NCBI RefSeq assembly: GCF_001421705.1
Contig: NZ_LMKO01000026.1
Coordinates: 185,340-249,339 of the forward strand
Source: Xylophilus sp. Leaf220
Lineage (GTDB): Bacteria; Pseudomonadota; Gammaproteobacteria; Burkholderiales; Burkholderiaceae_C
DNA: 64,000 nt
Direction: 5' to 3'
Shown in pieces: positions 39,602 through 47,313 of the stretch. How positions within the stretch are numbered: the stretch's first letter is position 1; the number at the start of each line of letters is the position of its first letter. The translations under genes were made by a program, and so were the position numbers. The notes beneath the pieces were generated by a model, which searched no databases, was not told where the DNA came from, and saw only the letters and a program-made list of their open reading frames with translations.

Positions 39602-39630
39602 AATATACATGCCTAGGCAAATAGTGTCAA
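39602..39630 (-). promoter_or_regulatory. marR operon promoter with overlapping operator palindrome
   Basis: Minus strand: TTGACA (39630-39625), 17-base spacer, TATATT (39607-39602). The spacer holds the perfect palindrome TGCCTAGGCA (39610-39619), the size and place expected for MarR binding. Six bases separate the -10 box from the A of the ATG at 39595, which predicts a leaderless or nearly leaderless mRNA. Confidence 0.85.
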
Positions 39631-39684
39631 GCCACTAACTGCACGGGCATCCTTCGATAGGGAAGGCTCGGCTACAGTGCGCCC

Positions 39685-39906
39685 ATGAAATTCCAGAACA
39701 TGCCGGCCCGCCATCTCCTGCTCCGCGGCATCGCCTGCGCGGCCATCGGCGCGGCCATCCTCGTGGCGCCGCCCTATATGCGCTCGGAAGAACTGCGCGC
39801 GGCGGTGCAGGGAAGCGCGATGGTCGGCTGGCTCGCGATCGCGGTCGGCATCGCCTTGGTGGGTTACGGCGCTTACAAAGGTCGTGCCGCTCCCGCGAAA
39901 CGCTGA
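39685..39906 (+). CDS. Small two-helix membrane protein of unknown function
   Basis: A 73-residue protein with two hydrophobic segments (about 10-30 and 45-65, GWLAIAVGIALVGYGAYKG) and a basic C-terminus. I do not recognise the family. It is divergent from marR, so its promoter region lies close to the marR operator (39602-39630) and it might share that control. The reading is supported by its typical codon use and membrane pattern only. Confidence 0.6.
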   Translation: MKFQNMPARHLLLRGIACAAIGAAILVAPPYMRSEELRAAVQGSAMVGWLAIAVGIALVGYGAYKGRAAPAKR

Positions 39907-40041
39907 AACAGCCGGAAACAGTCGCAACAAGCGCCGGACATACCGGATGCCCCAGGGTGGCGCACGCCGAGAATGTGGCGGGCCGGCGCGCCGGGGCACG
40001 TAGGCGGGCTTCTTCAGAATGCCTACCGCCCGTCGGCGAAT

Positions 40042-40114
40042 TGCTGCAGCGCAACAAAAAGCGCTTGATTTCGGTGCACGCGTGTCTATACTTTGGAAAT
40101 GCTGCACCGCAACA
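40042..40114 (+). promoter_or_regulatory. Phasin promoter flanked by two PhaR-like sites
   Basis: Two near-identical 15-mers, TGCTGCAGCGCAACA (40042-40056) and TGCTGCACCGCAACA (40100-40114), bracket a promoter TTGATT (40065-40070), 16 bases, TATACT (40087-40092). The second site covers the presumed transcription start. PhaR regulators bind TGC/GCA-rich sites at phasin promoters, and phaR is encoded at 21264-21806. Confidence 0.7.
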
Positions 40115-40179
40115 TAGCGACGGCAGCGCCTCGCGGGCAAGGTTTGCCCAGACATCTTTCCACCCTAAGGAGTTTTGCC

Positions 40180-40746
40180 ATGACCCTGACCGCCGACCAA
40201 ATGATCGCCGCCCATAAAGCCAACGTCGACGCCCTGTTCTCCCTGACCGCAAAGGCCTTCGAAGGCATGGAGAAGCTGGTCGAGCTGAACGTGACCGCGT
40301 CGCGCGCCGCCCTGTCGGATGCCGCCAACCACACCCAGGCCGTCCTGAGCGTCAAGGATGCGCAGGAGCTGATCGCGCTGCACGCCGGCATGCTCCAGCC
40401 GCTGGCCGAGAAGACCGCCGCTTACAGCCGCCACCTGTACGACATCGCCCAGGGCACCGGCTCCGAGTTCGGCAAGGCGATCGAAGGCAAGGCGGGCGAA
40501 GCGCAGCAGGCCTTCGCCGGCATGGTCGACAACGCATCGCGCAACGCACCGGCCGGCTCCGAAACCGCCGTTGCGGTGCTCAAGAGCGCCGTCGCCGCCG
40601 CCAACAACGCCTACGAATCGGTGCAGAAGGCCGTCAAGCAGGCATCGGACGTGGCCGAAGCCAACTTCAACGCGGTTTCCAGCACCGCGATGAACGCCGC
40701 CAAAACCGGCGCGGCCGCCACCACGGCTGCCGCCCGCAAGCGCTGA
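40180..40746 (+). CDS. phaP: Phasin (PHA granule-associated protein)
   Basis: Amphipathic, all-helical protein of 188 residues that coats polyhydroxyalkanoate granules. [33 protein letters not shown] is the Phasin_2 family start (seen as [16 protein letters not shown] and [11 protein letters not shown]). The Ala/Lys-rich C-terminus ([14 protein letters not shown]) is typical of beta-proteobacterial phasins. TAAGGAG lies eight bases before ATG 40180. It has its own promoter and terminator. Confidence 0.93.
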   Translation: MTLTADQMIAAHKANVDALFSLTAKAFEGMEKLVELNVTASRAALSDAANHTQAVLSVKDAQELIALHAGMLQPLAEKTAAYSRHLYDIAQGTGSEFGKAIEGKAGEAQQAFAGMVDNASRNAPAGSETAVAVLKSAVAAANNAYESVQKAVKQASDVAEANFNAVSSTAMNAAKTGAAATTAAARKR

Positions 40747-40821
40747 GAAGGTGTGAGTGCACCTACTGCTCTAATGGCGTAGGTTGCGCGAATGCACCCA
40801 TCCACCGCGCACAGCGCGAAG

Positions 40822-40850
40822 AAGGCCCGGCCCCGCCGGGCCTTTTCTTT
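40822..40850 (+). terminator. Terminator of phaP
   Basis: AAGGCCCGGC-CCC-GCCGGGCCTT followed by TTCTTTT, about 75 bases after the phasin stop. Confidence 0.9.
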
Positions 40851-40880
40851 TGGGCGCCGCGTTTCTCGCTTTGGCGATAA

Positions 40881-40902
40881 TTGACGTTTACGTCAACGTC
40901 AA
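40881..40902 (+). promoter_or_regulatory. LiuR-like palindromic operator
   Basis: TTGACGTTTACGTCAA (40881-40896) has 7-base inverted arms TTGACGT/ACGTCAA, followed directly by a further CGTCAA. It resembles the site of the MerR-type regulator LiuR, which controls branched-chain amino acid and fatty acid breakdown in proteobacteria. It sits 20 bases before the start of an SDR gene of that pathway. Confidence 0.65.
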
Positions 40903-40915
40903 AGGAGTCAGACAC

Positions 40916-41674
40916 ATGGACATCGCAGGCAAGGTTTTCATCGTCACCGGCGGCGCATCGGGCCTGGGCGAAGGCACGGCGCGGATGCTGGCGGCGAACG
41001 GCGCGCAGGTGGTCGTGGCCGACATGCAGGACGCCAAGGGCGAGGCGGTCGCCCGCGACATCGGCGGCGTCTTCGTGCACTGCGACGTGACGCAGGAGGC
41101 CGACGGCCAGGCGGCCGTGGCCCGGGCGGCGGCGCTCGGCACGCTGGCGGGCCTGGTCAACTGCGCCGGCATCGCGCCGGCCGAGAAGACGGTGGGCAAG
41201 AACGGCGCCCATTCGCTGGCCGTCTTCAGCAAGGCGATCACGGTCAACCTGGTCGGCAGCTTCAACATGATCCGCCTCGCGGCCGAGGCCATGTCCCGCA
41301 ACGCGCCGCTGCCCACCGGCGAACGGGGCGTTCTGATCTCCACCGCCTCGGTCGCGGCCTACGACGGGCAGATCGGCCAGGCGGCGTACGCGGCGTCGAA
41401 GGGCGGCATCGTCGGCATGACGCTGCCGATCGCGCGGGACCTGGCCCGCAACGGCATCCGCAACATGACGATCGCGCCCGGCATCTTCGGCACGCCGATG
41501 CTCTTCGGCATGCCGCAGGAGGTGCAGGACGCGCTGGCCGCCGGCGTGCCCTTCCCGTCGCGCCTGGGCACGCCCGAGGACTACGCCAAGCTGGTCAAGC
41601 ACATCGTCGAGAACGACATGCTCAACGGCGAGGTGATCCGCCTCGACGGCGCGATCCGCCTGGCACCGAAGTAA
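40916..41674 (+). CDS. 3-hydroxyacyl-CoA dehydrogenase type II (HSD10-like SDR)
   Basis: SDR of 252 residues that matches the HSD17B10/2-methyl-3-hydroxybutyryl-CoA dehydrogenase group: TGGASGLGEGTARML at the N-terminus, VADMQDAKGE after strand two (aspartate, favouring NAD), NCAGIAPAEKTVGKNG, active-site YAASKGG, and the characteristic ending GTPEDYAKLVKHIVEN..LNGEVIRLDGAIRL. It would oxidise 3-hydroxyacyl-CoA in isoleucine or fatty acid breakdown. AAAGGAG lies nine bases before the ATG. The LiuR-like operator supports this role. Confidence 0.9.
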   Translation: MDIAGKVFIVTGGASGLGEGTARMLAANGAQVVVADMQDAKGEAVARDIGGVFVHCDVTQEADGQAAVARAAALGTLAGLVNCAGIAPAEKTVGKNGAHSLAVFSKAITVNLVGSFNMIRLAAEAMSRNAPLPTGERGVLISTASVAAYDGQIGQAAYAASKGGIVGMTLPIARDLARNGIRNMTIAPGIFGTPMLFGMPQEVQDALAAGVPFPSRLGTPEDYAKLVKHIVENDMLNGEVIRLDGAIRLAPK

Positions 41675-41704
41675 CCGCCTGCGCACGGGTGGCGGCGCGG
41701 CCGG

Positions 41705-43078
41705 TCAGCTGCCCGCCACCTTCATCCGGTCGACCAGCACCGAGCCGACCGTCTTCGCGCCGTAGTTGTATGCGTCGGCGCCGATGGCGGCGATGCCCTT
41801 GAACATCTCGCCCATGTTGCCGGCGATGGTGATCTCCTGCACCGGGAACGCGATCTCGCCGTTCTCCACCCAGAAACCGCTGGCGCCGCGCGAATAGTCG
41901 CCGGTGACGTAGTTGACGCCCTGCCCCATCAGCTCGACCACGAAGAGGCCGGTGCCCAGCTTCTTCAGCATCGCGGCCAGGTCGTCGCCCGCGGCGGTGC
42001 GGCGCGAGGTGAGCACCAGGTTGTGCGAGCCGCCGGCGTTGCCGGTGGTCTTCATGCCGAGCTTGCGGGCCGAGTAGGTGCCGAGGAAATAGCCCTGTAC
42101 CGTGCCCGCGTCGACCACGGTGCGGGCCTGGGTGCGCACGCCTTCGTCGTCGAAGGGCGAACTGCCCTTGCCGCCGACGACGAACGGGTCTTCGTGGATG
42201 TCGATGTGGTCGGGGAAGACCTGCTTGCCCAACGAGTCGAGGAGGAAGCTGCTCTTGCGGTAGAGCGCGCCGCCGCTCACCGCCTGGGTGAAGGCGCCCA
42301 GCAGTCCGGCCGCCAGCGGCGACTCGAACAGCACCGGGCACTCGACCGTCGGGATCTTGCGGGCCTTCAGCCGCGCCAGCGCGCGCTCGGCGGCGTAGCG
42401 GCCGACGGCCTCGGGGCTGGCCAGGTCGGCGGCGTTGCGCATCGAGCTGTACCAGCTGTCGCGCTGCATGTCGTCGCCGCGGCCGGCGATCGGTGCGACC
42501 GACATGCTGTGCCGCGAGCTGGCGTAGCCGCCGCGGAAGCCCCGGGTGTGGGCGCTGAAGAAATGCGACTGCTGGGCCGACACGCCCGCGCCTTCGCTGT
42601 TGGTGATGCGGCGGTCGGTGCGCAGCGCGGCGCGCTCGCAGGCCTTGGCGAGCTCGGCCGCCTCTTCGCTGGTGACGGCCCAGGGATGGAACAGGCCCAG
42701 GTCGCGGTGCTCGGTGGCGATGTCGGCCTCGTCGGGCAGGCCCGCGACCGGGTCTTCCGCGGTGAAGCGGGCGATGTCGTAGGCGGCCTGCACCGTCTGC
42801 TCGATCGCGGCCCTGGAGAAATCGGAGGTGCTGGCGTTGCCCCGGCGCTGGCCCAGGTAGACGGTCACGCCCAAGGACTTGTCGCGGTTGCGCTCGACGT
42901 TCTCGAGCTCGCCCTTGCGGACGCTGACGCTCAGGCCGCAGCCCTCGGACGCCTCGGCACCCGCATCGGTCGCGCCGATCTTCTTGGCGTGGGAGAGGGC
43001 CGCATCGACGAGGTCTTCGAAGAACGGGCGGCTGTAGCTGAAGCCGCTGTCGGCTCTGTGGGGGGATGGGGTCTTCAT
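41705..43078 (-). CDS. pmbA: Metalloprotease-related protein PmbA (TldE)
   Basis: Partner of TldD in the TldD/E protease that matures microcin B17 and degrades unfolded peptides. The 457-residue protein has the family's conserved parts: GLSVSVRKGELENVERNRDKSLGVTVYLG early (seen as KGELENVERN), YVTGDYSRGASGFWVENGE and EITIAGNM late. PmbA lacks the HExxxH zinc site of TldD, as here. It is convergent with the SDR and divergent from darP, the usual pmbA-yjgA arrangement. Confidence 0.94.
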   Translation of the reverse strand: MKTPSPHRADSGFSYSRPFFEDLVDAALSHAKKIGATDAGAEASEGCGLSVSVRKGELENVERNRDKSLGVTVYLGQRRGNASTSDFSRAAIEQTVQAAYDIARFTAEDPVAGLPDEADIATEHRDLGLFHPWAVTSEEAAELAKACERAALRTDRRITNSEGAGVSAQQSHFFSAHTRGFRGGYASSRHSMSVAPIAGRGDDMQRDSWYSSMRNAADLASPEAVGRYAAERALARLKARKIPTVECPVLFESPLAAGLLGAFTQAVSGGALYRKSSFLLDSLGKQVFPDHIDIHEDPFVVGGKGSSPFDDEGVRTQARTVVDAGTVQGYFLGTYSARKLGMKTTGNAGGSHNLVLTSRRTAAGDDLAAMLKKLGTGLFVVELMGQGVNYVTGDYSRGASGFWVENGEIAFPVQEITIAGNMGEMFKGIAAIGADAYNYGAKTVGSVLVDRMKVAGS

Positions 43079-43223
43079 GGCGAGGGCTATGATACTTGCG
43101 CCCCCTCGCCAGCCGCTGCGGCCCGCTCCTGCCGCCCGCGGCAGAGGGCCTTCCGCCGGCGGGCCCTCCCCTGTTTCCATTTCTGCGCACCGCCTGCCCA
43201 CCGCAGTCGCCCGCCTTCCCGAC

Positions 43224-43883
43224 ATGTCACGCAAACCCAAAAAAGGCTATTTCGTCCAGGGCCACTTCGTTGCCGAAGGCAGCGAACTCGACATCCAGCT
43301 CAAGCACGAGTTGAAAGGCACCGACGAGAACCACACCGCCAGCCGCACCGACATGAAGAAGGAAAGCGACGAGCTGCAGGACCTGGGCGAGGCGCTGGTG
43401 ACGCTGCGCGCCGACCTCGTCGCCCGCATCCACCTGCCCGAGAAACTGTTCGACGCGCTGGCCGAGGCCCGCCGCATCACCAACTTCGAAGGCAAGCGGC
43501 GGCAGATGCAGTACATCGGCAAGCTGATGCGCCGGCTGGACGAGCCGACCCGCGAGGCCGCCCGCGCCGCCCTGGCCGAGCAGCAGCACGGCTCGGCCCG
43601 CGAGACGCTGGCGCTGCACCAGGCCGAGCAGTGGCGCGGCGACCTGGTCGACAACGACGAGGCGGTGCAGCGCTGGATCGAGGCTTGGCCGCAGACCGAC
43701 ATCCAGCAGCTGCGCGCACTGGTGCGGCAGGCCCGCAAGGACGCGGTGCCCGAGAAGCCGGGCCTGGCCCCGCGCCACGGCCGCGCCTACCGCGAGATCT
43801 TCCAGCTGGTGCGCACGCAACTGACCGCCGCCGCCGCCGAGCCCACGGCCGCAGAGGGCGCGGAGGACGATGCGGATGAGTGA
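43224..43883 (+). CDS. darP: Ribosome-associated protein DarP (YjgA)
   Basis: Member of the DUF615 family that binds late 50S subunit precursors. The 219-residue product is longer than E. coli YjgA (about 183) because of extra residues at both ends. Recognisable parts are KKESDELQDLGEALVTL, ARRITNFEGKRRQMQYIGKLMR and RHGRAYREIFQLVR. The gene is divergent from pmbA, a classic neighbourhood, and overlaps mog by 8-14 bases. Confidence 0.92.
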   Translation: MSRKPKKGYFVQGHFVAEGSELDIQLKHELKGTDENHTASRTDMKKESDELQDLGEALVTLRADLVARIHLPEKLFDALAEARRITNFEGKRRQMQYIGKLMRRLDEPTREAARAALAEQQHGSARETLALHQAEQWRGDLVDNDEAVQRWIEAWPQTDIQQLRALVRQARKDAVPEKPGLAPRHGRAYREIFQLVRTQLTAAAAEPTAAEGAEDDADE

Positions 43884-44493
43884 CGCCGCCCGCTTCGACC
43901 CGGTCCGCATCGGCATCGTCTCGGTCAGCGACCGGGCCAGCGCCGGCGTCTACCAGGACCAGGGCCTGCCCGCCCTGCAGGCGTGGCTGCGGCGCGCGCT
44001 GCGCAACCCCGTCACCTTCGAGTCGCGCCTGATCCCCGACGAGCAGGCCACCATCAGCGCCACGCTGGTCGAGTTGGTCGATGCCGGCTGCGCCCTGGTG
44101 CTGACCACCGGCGGCACCGGCCCGGCGCCGCGCGACGTGACGCCCGACGCGACGCTGGCCATCGCCCACCGCGAGATGCCCGGCTTCGGCGAGCAGATGC
44201 GCCAGATCGGCCTGCGCTTCGTGCCGACCGCGATCCTGTCGCGCCAGGTGGGCGTGGTCCGCGACAAGAGCCTGATCCTCAACCTGCCGGGCCAGCCGAA
44301 GGCGATCGCCGAGACGCTGGAGGGCCTGCGCAACGCCGACGGCAGCGTCGCCGTGCCGGGCATCTTCGCCGCCGTGCCCTACTGCATCGACCTGGTCGGC
44401 GGGCCGTACCTGGAAACCGACGACGCGGTGTGCAAGGCGTTCCGGCCCAGATCGGCCCTGCGGCCCCCAGCCGGCACCGGCGGCGGTTCTTGA
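43870..44493 (+). CDS. mog: Molybdopterin adenylyltransferase
   Basis: Adenylates molybdopterin before metal insertion in Moco synthesis. The 207-residue protein (205 if the second ATG at 43876 is used) has the MoaB/Mog signature TTGGTGPAPRDVTPDAT (about 78-94), GFGEQMRQIG, and NLPGQPKAIAETLEGL. The N-terminus RIGIVSVSDRASAGVYQDQG is typical. It overlaps darP; the end adjoins repeat copy D, with the last codons just before it. Confidence 0.94.
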   Translation: MRMSDAARFDPVRIGIVSVSDRASAGVYQDQGLPALQAWLRRALRNPVTFESRLIPDEQATISATLVELVDAGCALVLTTGGTGPAPRDVTPDATLAIAHREMPGFGEQMRQIGLRFVPTAILSRQVGVVRDKSLILNLPGQPKAIAETLEGLRNADGSVAVPGIFAAVPYCIDLVGGPYLETDDAVCKAFRPRSALRPPAGTGGGS

Positions 44494-44496
44494 AAG

Positions 44497-44551
44497 AAAA
44501 GTAGCCGGAGCCGGCGATCGGCGCCGGCCTCCAGCTATCGATACGATAGCA
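44497..44551 (-). repeat. Dispersed palindromic repeat, copy D (intergenic)
   Basis: On the minus strand TGCTATCGTATCGATAGCTG is followed by GAGGCCGGC..GCCGGCT and CTTTTCTTT. It fills the gap between the convergent mog and cysE genes and may act as their shared terminator. Confidence 0.75.
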
Positions 44552-44562
44552 AACGGCTGCCG

Positions 44563-45339
44563 TTACTTGCCGACCAGCGCGTTCAGCTTCTCGGCCTCGA
44601 AGTTCTCGCAGCGCGCCGCACCGTCGGGCACGCAGTCGCCGCGCCGGCCGCCCCGCTCCGACAGCGCCTCGATCGCCTGCCACAGCAGCGTGATCTGGTG
44701 CTCCTGGGTCGACGCGGTGCCGATCAGGCCCTTGAGCGTCTGGCCGACCGGGTCGTCTTCGAGCGTCACGCCGTAGGCCGAGAAGGTGCGCGCGGCAGGC
44801 GCGGCACCGGGCCCGGCGGCATCCTTCTGCGGCAGGATGCGCGCCGGGATGCCGACGGCCGTGGCGCCGGCCGGCACCGGCTTCAGCACCACCGCGTTGC
44901 TGCCGATCTTGGCGCCGTCGCCCACGGTGAAGCCGCCCAGCACCTTGGCGCCGGCGCTCACCACCACGTCGCGCCCCAGCGTCGGATGCCGCTTGGCGCC
45001 CTTGTAGAGCGAGGTGCCGCCCAGCGTGACGCCCTGGTAGATGGTGCAGCCGTCGCCGATCTCGGCCGTCTCGCCGACCACCACGCCCATCGCATGGTCG
45101 AAGAAGACCCGCTCGCCGACGACCGCGCCGGGGTGGATCTCGATGCCGGTCAGCCAGCGCGCGATGTTCGAGACAAACCGGCCGAGCCACTTGAAGCCCC
45201 GCGTCCAGCAGCCGTGCGCCAGCCGGTGCAGCACCAGCGCGTGCAGGCCCGGATAACAGGTCATCACCTCCCACGCACTGCGCGCAGCAGGGTCGCGGTC
45301 GAGGATGCACTGGATATCGGAGCGCAGGCGCTGGAACAT
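44563..45339 (-). CDS. cysE: Serine O-acetyltransferase
   Basis: Makes O-acetylserine, the acceptor for sulfide in cysteine synthesis. The 258-residue protein has a helical N-terminus and a hexapeptide-repeat domain (GVVVGETAEIGDGCTIYQGVTLGG, about 89-112; HPTLGRDVVVSAGAKVLG) with the catalytic histidines in IEIHPGA and FFDHAMG. The C-terminal extension beyond DPVGQTLKGLIG is longer than in the shorter epsilon-type forms and rich in charged residues. It follows trmJ by 33 bases in the same direction, a common neighbourhood. Confidence 0.94.
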   Translation of the reverse strand: MFQRLRSDIQCILDRDPAARSAWEVMTCYPGLHALVLHRLAHGCWTRGFKWLGRFVSNIARWLTGIEIHPGAVVGERVFFDHAMGVVVGETAEIGDGCTIYQGVTLGGTSLYKGAKRHPTLGRDVVVSAGAKVLGGFTVGDGAKIGSNAVVLKPVPAGATAVGIPARILPQKDAAGPGAAPAARTFSAYGVTLEDDPVGQTLKGLIGTASTQEHQITLLWQAIEALSERGGRRGDCVPDGAARCENFEAEKLNALVGK

Positions 45340-45372
45340 GACTTCGGGTGGGATTCTTATGGGCGTTGCAGT

Positions 45373-46119
45373 CTATCGACTCGGGCCGCCGGCCGCCGAC
45401 ATCGCCTTGGCGACACCGCGCAGGATGTGGATTTCCTCGTCGGTGAGCTGCGCGCGGTGGAACAGCTGCTGCAGCCGCGGCATCAGCTTCTTGGGCGCTG
45501 CCGGATCGAGGAAACCCACGTCGACCAGCGCGCGCTCCCAGTGGTCGAGCATGCCGGCCACCTGCTGCGTGTCGGCGCGGCGCGGGCCCTCGGGCGGCGG
45601 CGCGGTGTCCGCATCGCCGAAGCCGCCCAGCGCCAGCCGCCATTCGTAGGCCACCACCTGGATCGCCGCGCCCAGGTTGAGCGAGCCGAACTGCGGATTC
45701 GTCGGGATCCGCAGCGCGACGTGGCAGCGGTAGACGTCCTCGTTCTGCATGCCGAAGCGTTCGGAGCCGAACAAAAAGCCGACACCCTGCTCGCCCGACG
45801 CCCCGGCCCCGGCGGCCAATTGCGGCAGGTGCTCGCGCGGCGTGCTGGTGGGCGGGCCGAAGTCGCGCGGCACCATCGCAGTGGCGCAGAGGTGGGTCAT
45901 GCCGTCGATCGCCTCGTCGAGCGTGGCGACGATGCGGGCGTTGCGCAGCACGTCCAGCGCGCCGCTCGCCCGCTGGATGGTTTCCTCGCGGCGCAGCACG
46001 TTGTCCCAGCGCGGCGCGACCAGCACCAGGTCGTCGAAACCCATCGTCTTCATGGCGCGGGCGGCGGCGCCGACGTTGCCGGCATGGCTGGTGTTGATCA
46101 GGATGAAGCGGGTGCGCAT
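45373..46119 (-). CDS. trmJ: tRNA (cytidine/uridine-32-2'-O)-methyltransferase TrmJ
   Basis: SpoU-class knotted methyltransferase acting on position 32 of several tRNAs. The 248-residue product has [23 protein letters not shown] (motif 1, residues 5-27), [15 protein letters not shown] (motif 2) and [22 protein letters not shown] (motif 3). A C-terminal helical tail matches TrmJ. ATG at 46119 starts MRTRFILI; an upstream open frame is not conserved-looking. Confidence 0.94.
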   Translation of the reverse strand: MRTRFILINTSHAGNVGAAARAMKTMGFDDLVLVAPRWDNVLRREETIQRASGALDVLRNARIVATLDEAIDGMTHLCATAMVPRDFGPPTSTPREHLPQLAAGAGASGEQGVGFLFGSERFGMQNEDVYRCHVALRIPTNPQFGSLNLGAAIQVVAYEWRLALGGFGDADTAPPPEGPRRADTQQVAGMLDHWERALVDVGFLDPAAPKKLMPRLQQLFHRAQLTDEEIHILRGVAKAMSAAGGPSR

Positions 46120-46277
46120 GGCGGGCGGTGGCGGGACACAAAGGGCGTCATTGTCGTGGCGATCGGCAGGCCCGCCCGGCCGCAGCGGTGCTTCACGGCG
46201 GGCAGACGGGTAAAATCGCACCTTTCGCCGCCTGCATCGCCGGGTGCGCCCTGCCCGCCGCTCCTCATCACAATCCA

Positions 46278-47297
46278 ATGTCGTCCAACCTGCATCCCAT
46301 GCTCAACGTGGCCATCAAGGCCGCCCGCGCCGCCGGCGCCATCATCAACCGCGCCGCGCTCGACATCGAGTCGGTGCGGATCTCGCAGAAGCAGGTGAAC
46401 GACTTCGTGACCGAGGTGGACCAGGCGAGCGAGCAGTCGATCATCGAGACGCTGCTCACCGCCTATCCCGGACACGGCATCCTGGCGGAGGAAAGCGGCA
46501 ACGCGCACGGCGCCAAGGATTCCGAGTTCGTCTGGATCATCGATCCGCTCGACGGCACCACCAACTTCATCCACGGCTTCCCGGTCTACTGCGTCAGCAT
46601 CGCCCTGTCGGTACGCGGCAAGATCGAGCAGGCCGTGGTGTACGACCCGACCCGCAACGACCTCTTCACCGCCACCAAGGGCCGCGGCGCCTATGTGAAC
46701 GAGCGGCGCATCCGCGTCTCCAAGCGCACCCGGCTGCAGGAATGCCTGATCGCCACCGGCTTTCCGTTCCGCCCCGGCGACAACCTGCAGCAGTACCTGC
46801 AGGTGATGGGCGACGTGATGCAGCGCACCGCCGGCATCCGCCGCCCGGGCGCCGCCGCGCTCGACCTGGCCTACGTGGCCGCGGGCTTCAGCGACGGCTT
46901 CTTCGAGACCGGCCTGTCGCCCTGGGACGTGGCCGCCGGATCGCTGCTGGTGCAGGAGGCCGGTGGCCTGGTCGGCAACTTCAGCGGCGAATCCGACTTC
47001 CTGGAGCAGCGCGAATGCCTGGCCGCCAACCCGCGCATCTATGCGCAACTGGTGTCGGTGGTGGGCAAGTACTCGAAGTTCGCCAGCGTGGCGGCCAAGC
47101 AGGATGCGGCGCGCGGCGTCGCCTCGCGCAAGCCCGGCACGCCCTACGACGTGGCGCCCGAGCTGGGCGACGCGGTCCCCGCGGCGGCCGATGCCGACAC
47201 CGCGCCCGCAGCGGAAGCCGCGGCCGACGAGGCTGCGGCGGCACCCGTCTCGCGCCGCCTGACCCGCATCCGCAAGGCCCCCGGCACCGACCTCTGA
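46278..47297 (+). CDS. suhB: Inositol-1-monophosphatase family protein SuhB
   Basis: Mg-dependent phosphatase; SuhB of enterobacteria also joins the rRNA antitermination complex. Metal-binding motifs are EES (about 68-70), [14 protein letters not shown] (about 89-102) and [17 protein letters not shown] (about 215). The 339 residues exceed the usual 265-270 by an Ala/Glu-rich, probably disordered tail that ends in the basic [15 protein letters not shown]. The gene is divergent from trmJ, another conserved neighbourhood. Confidence 0.93.
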   Translation: MSSNLHPMLNVAIKAARAAGAIINRAALDIESVRISQKQVNDFVTEVDQASEQSIIETLLTAYPGHGILAEESGNAHGAKDSEFVWIIDPLDGTTNFIHGFPVYCVSIALSVRGKIEQAVVYDPTRNDLFTATKGRGAYVNERRIRVSKRTRLQECLIATGFPFRPGDNLQQYLQVMGDVMQRTAGIRRPGAAALDLAYVAAGFSDGFFETGLSPWDVAAGSLLVQEAGGLVGNFSGESDFLEQRECLAANPRIYAQLVSVVGKYSKFASVAAKQDAARGVASRKPGTPYDVAPELGDAVPAAADADTAPAAEAAADEAAAAPVSRRLTRIRKAPGTDL

Positions 47298-47313
47298 CAC
47301 CGCGCCCACTGCC

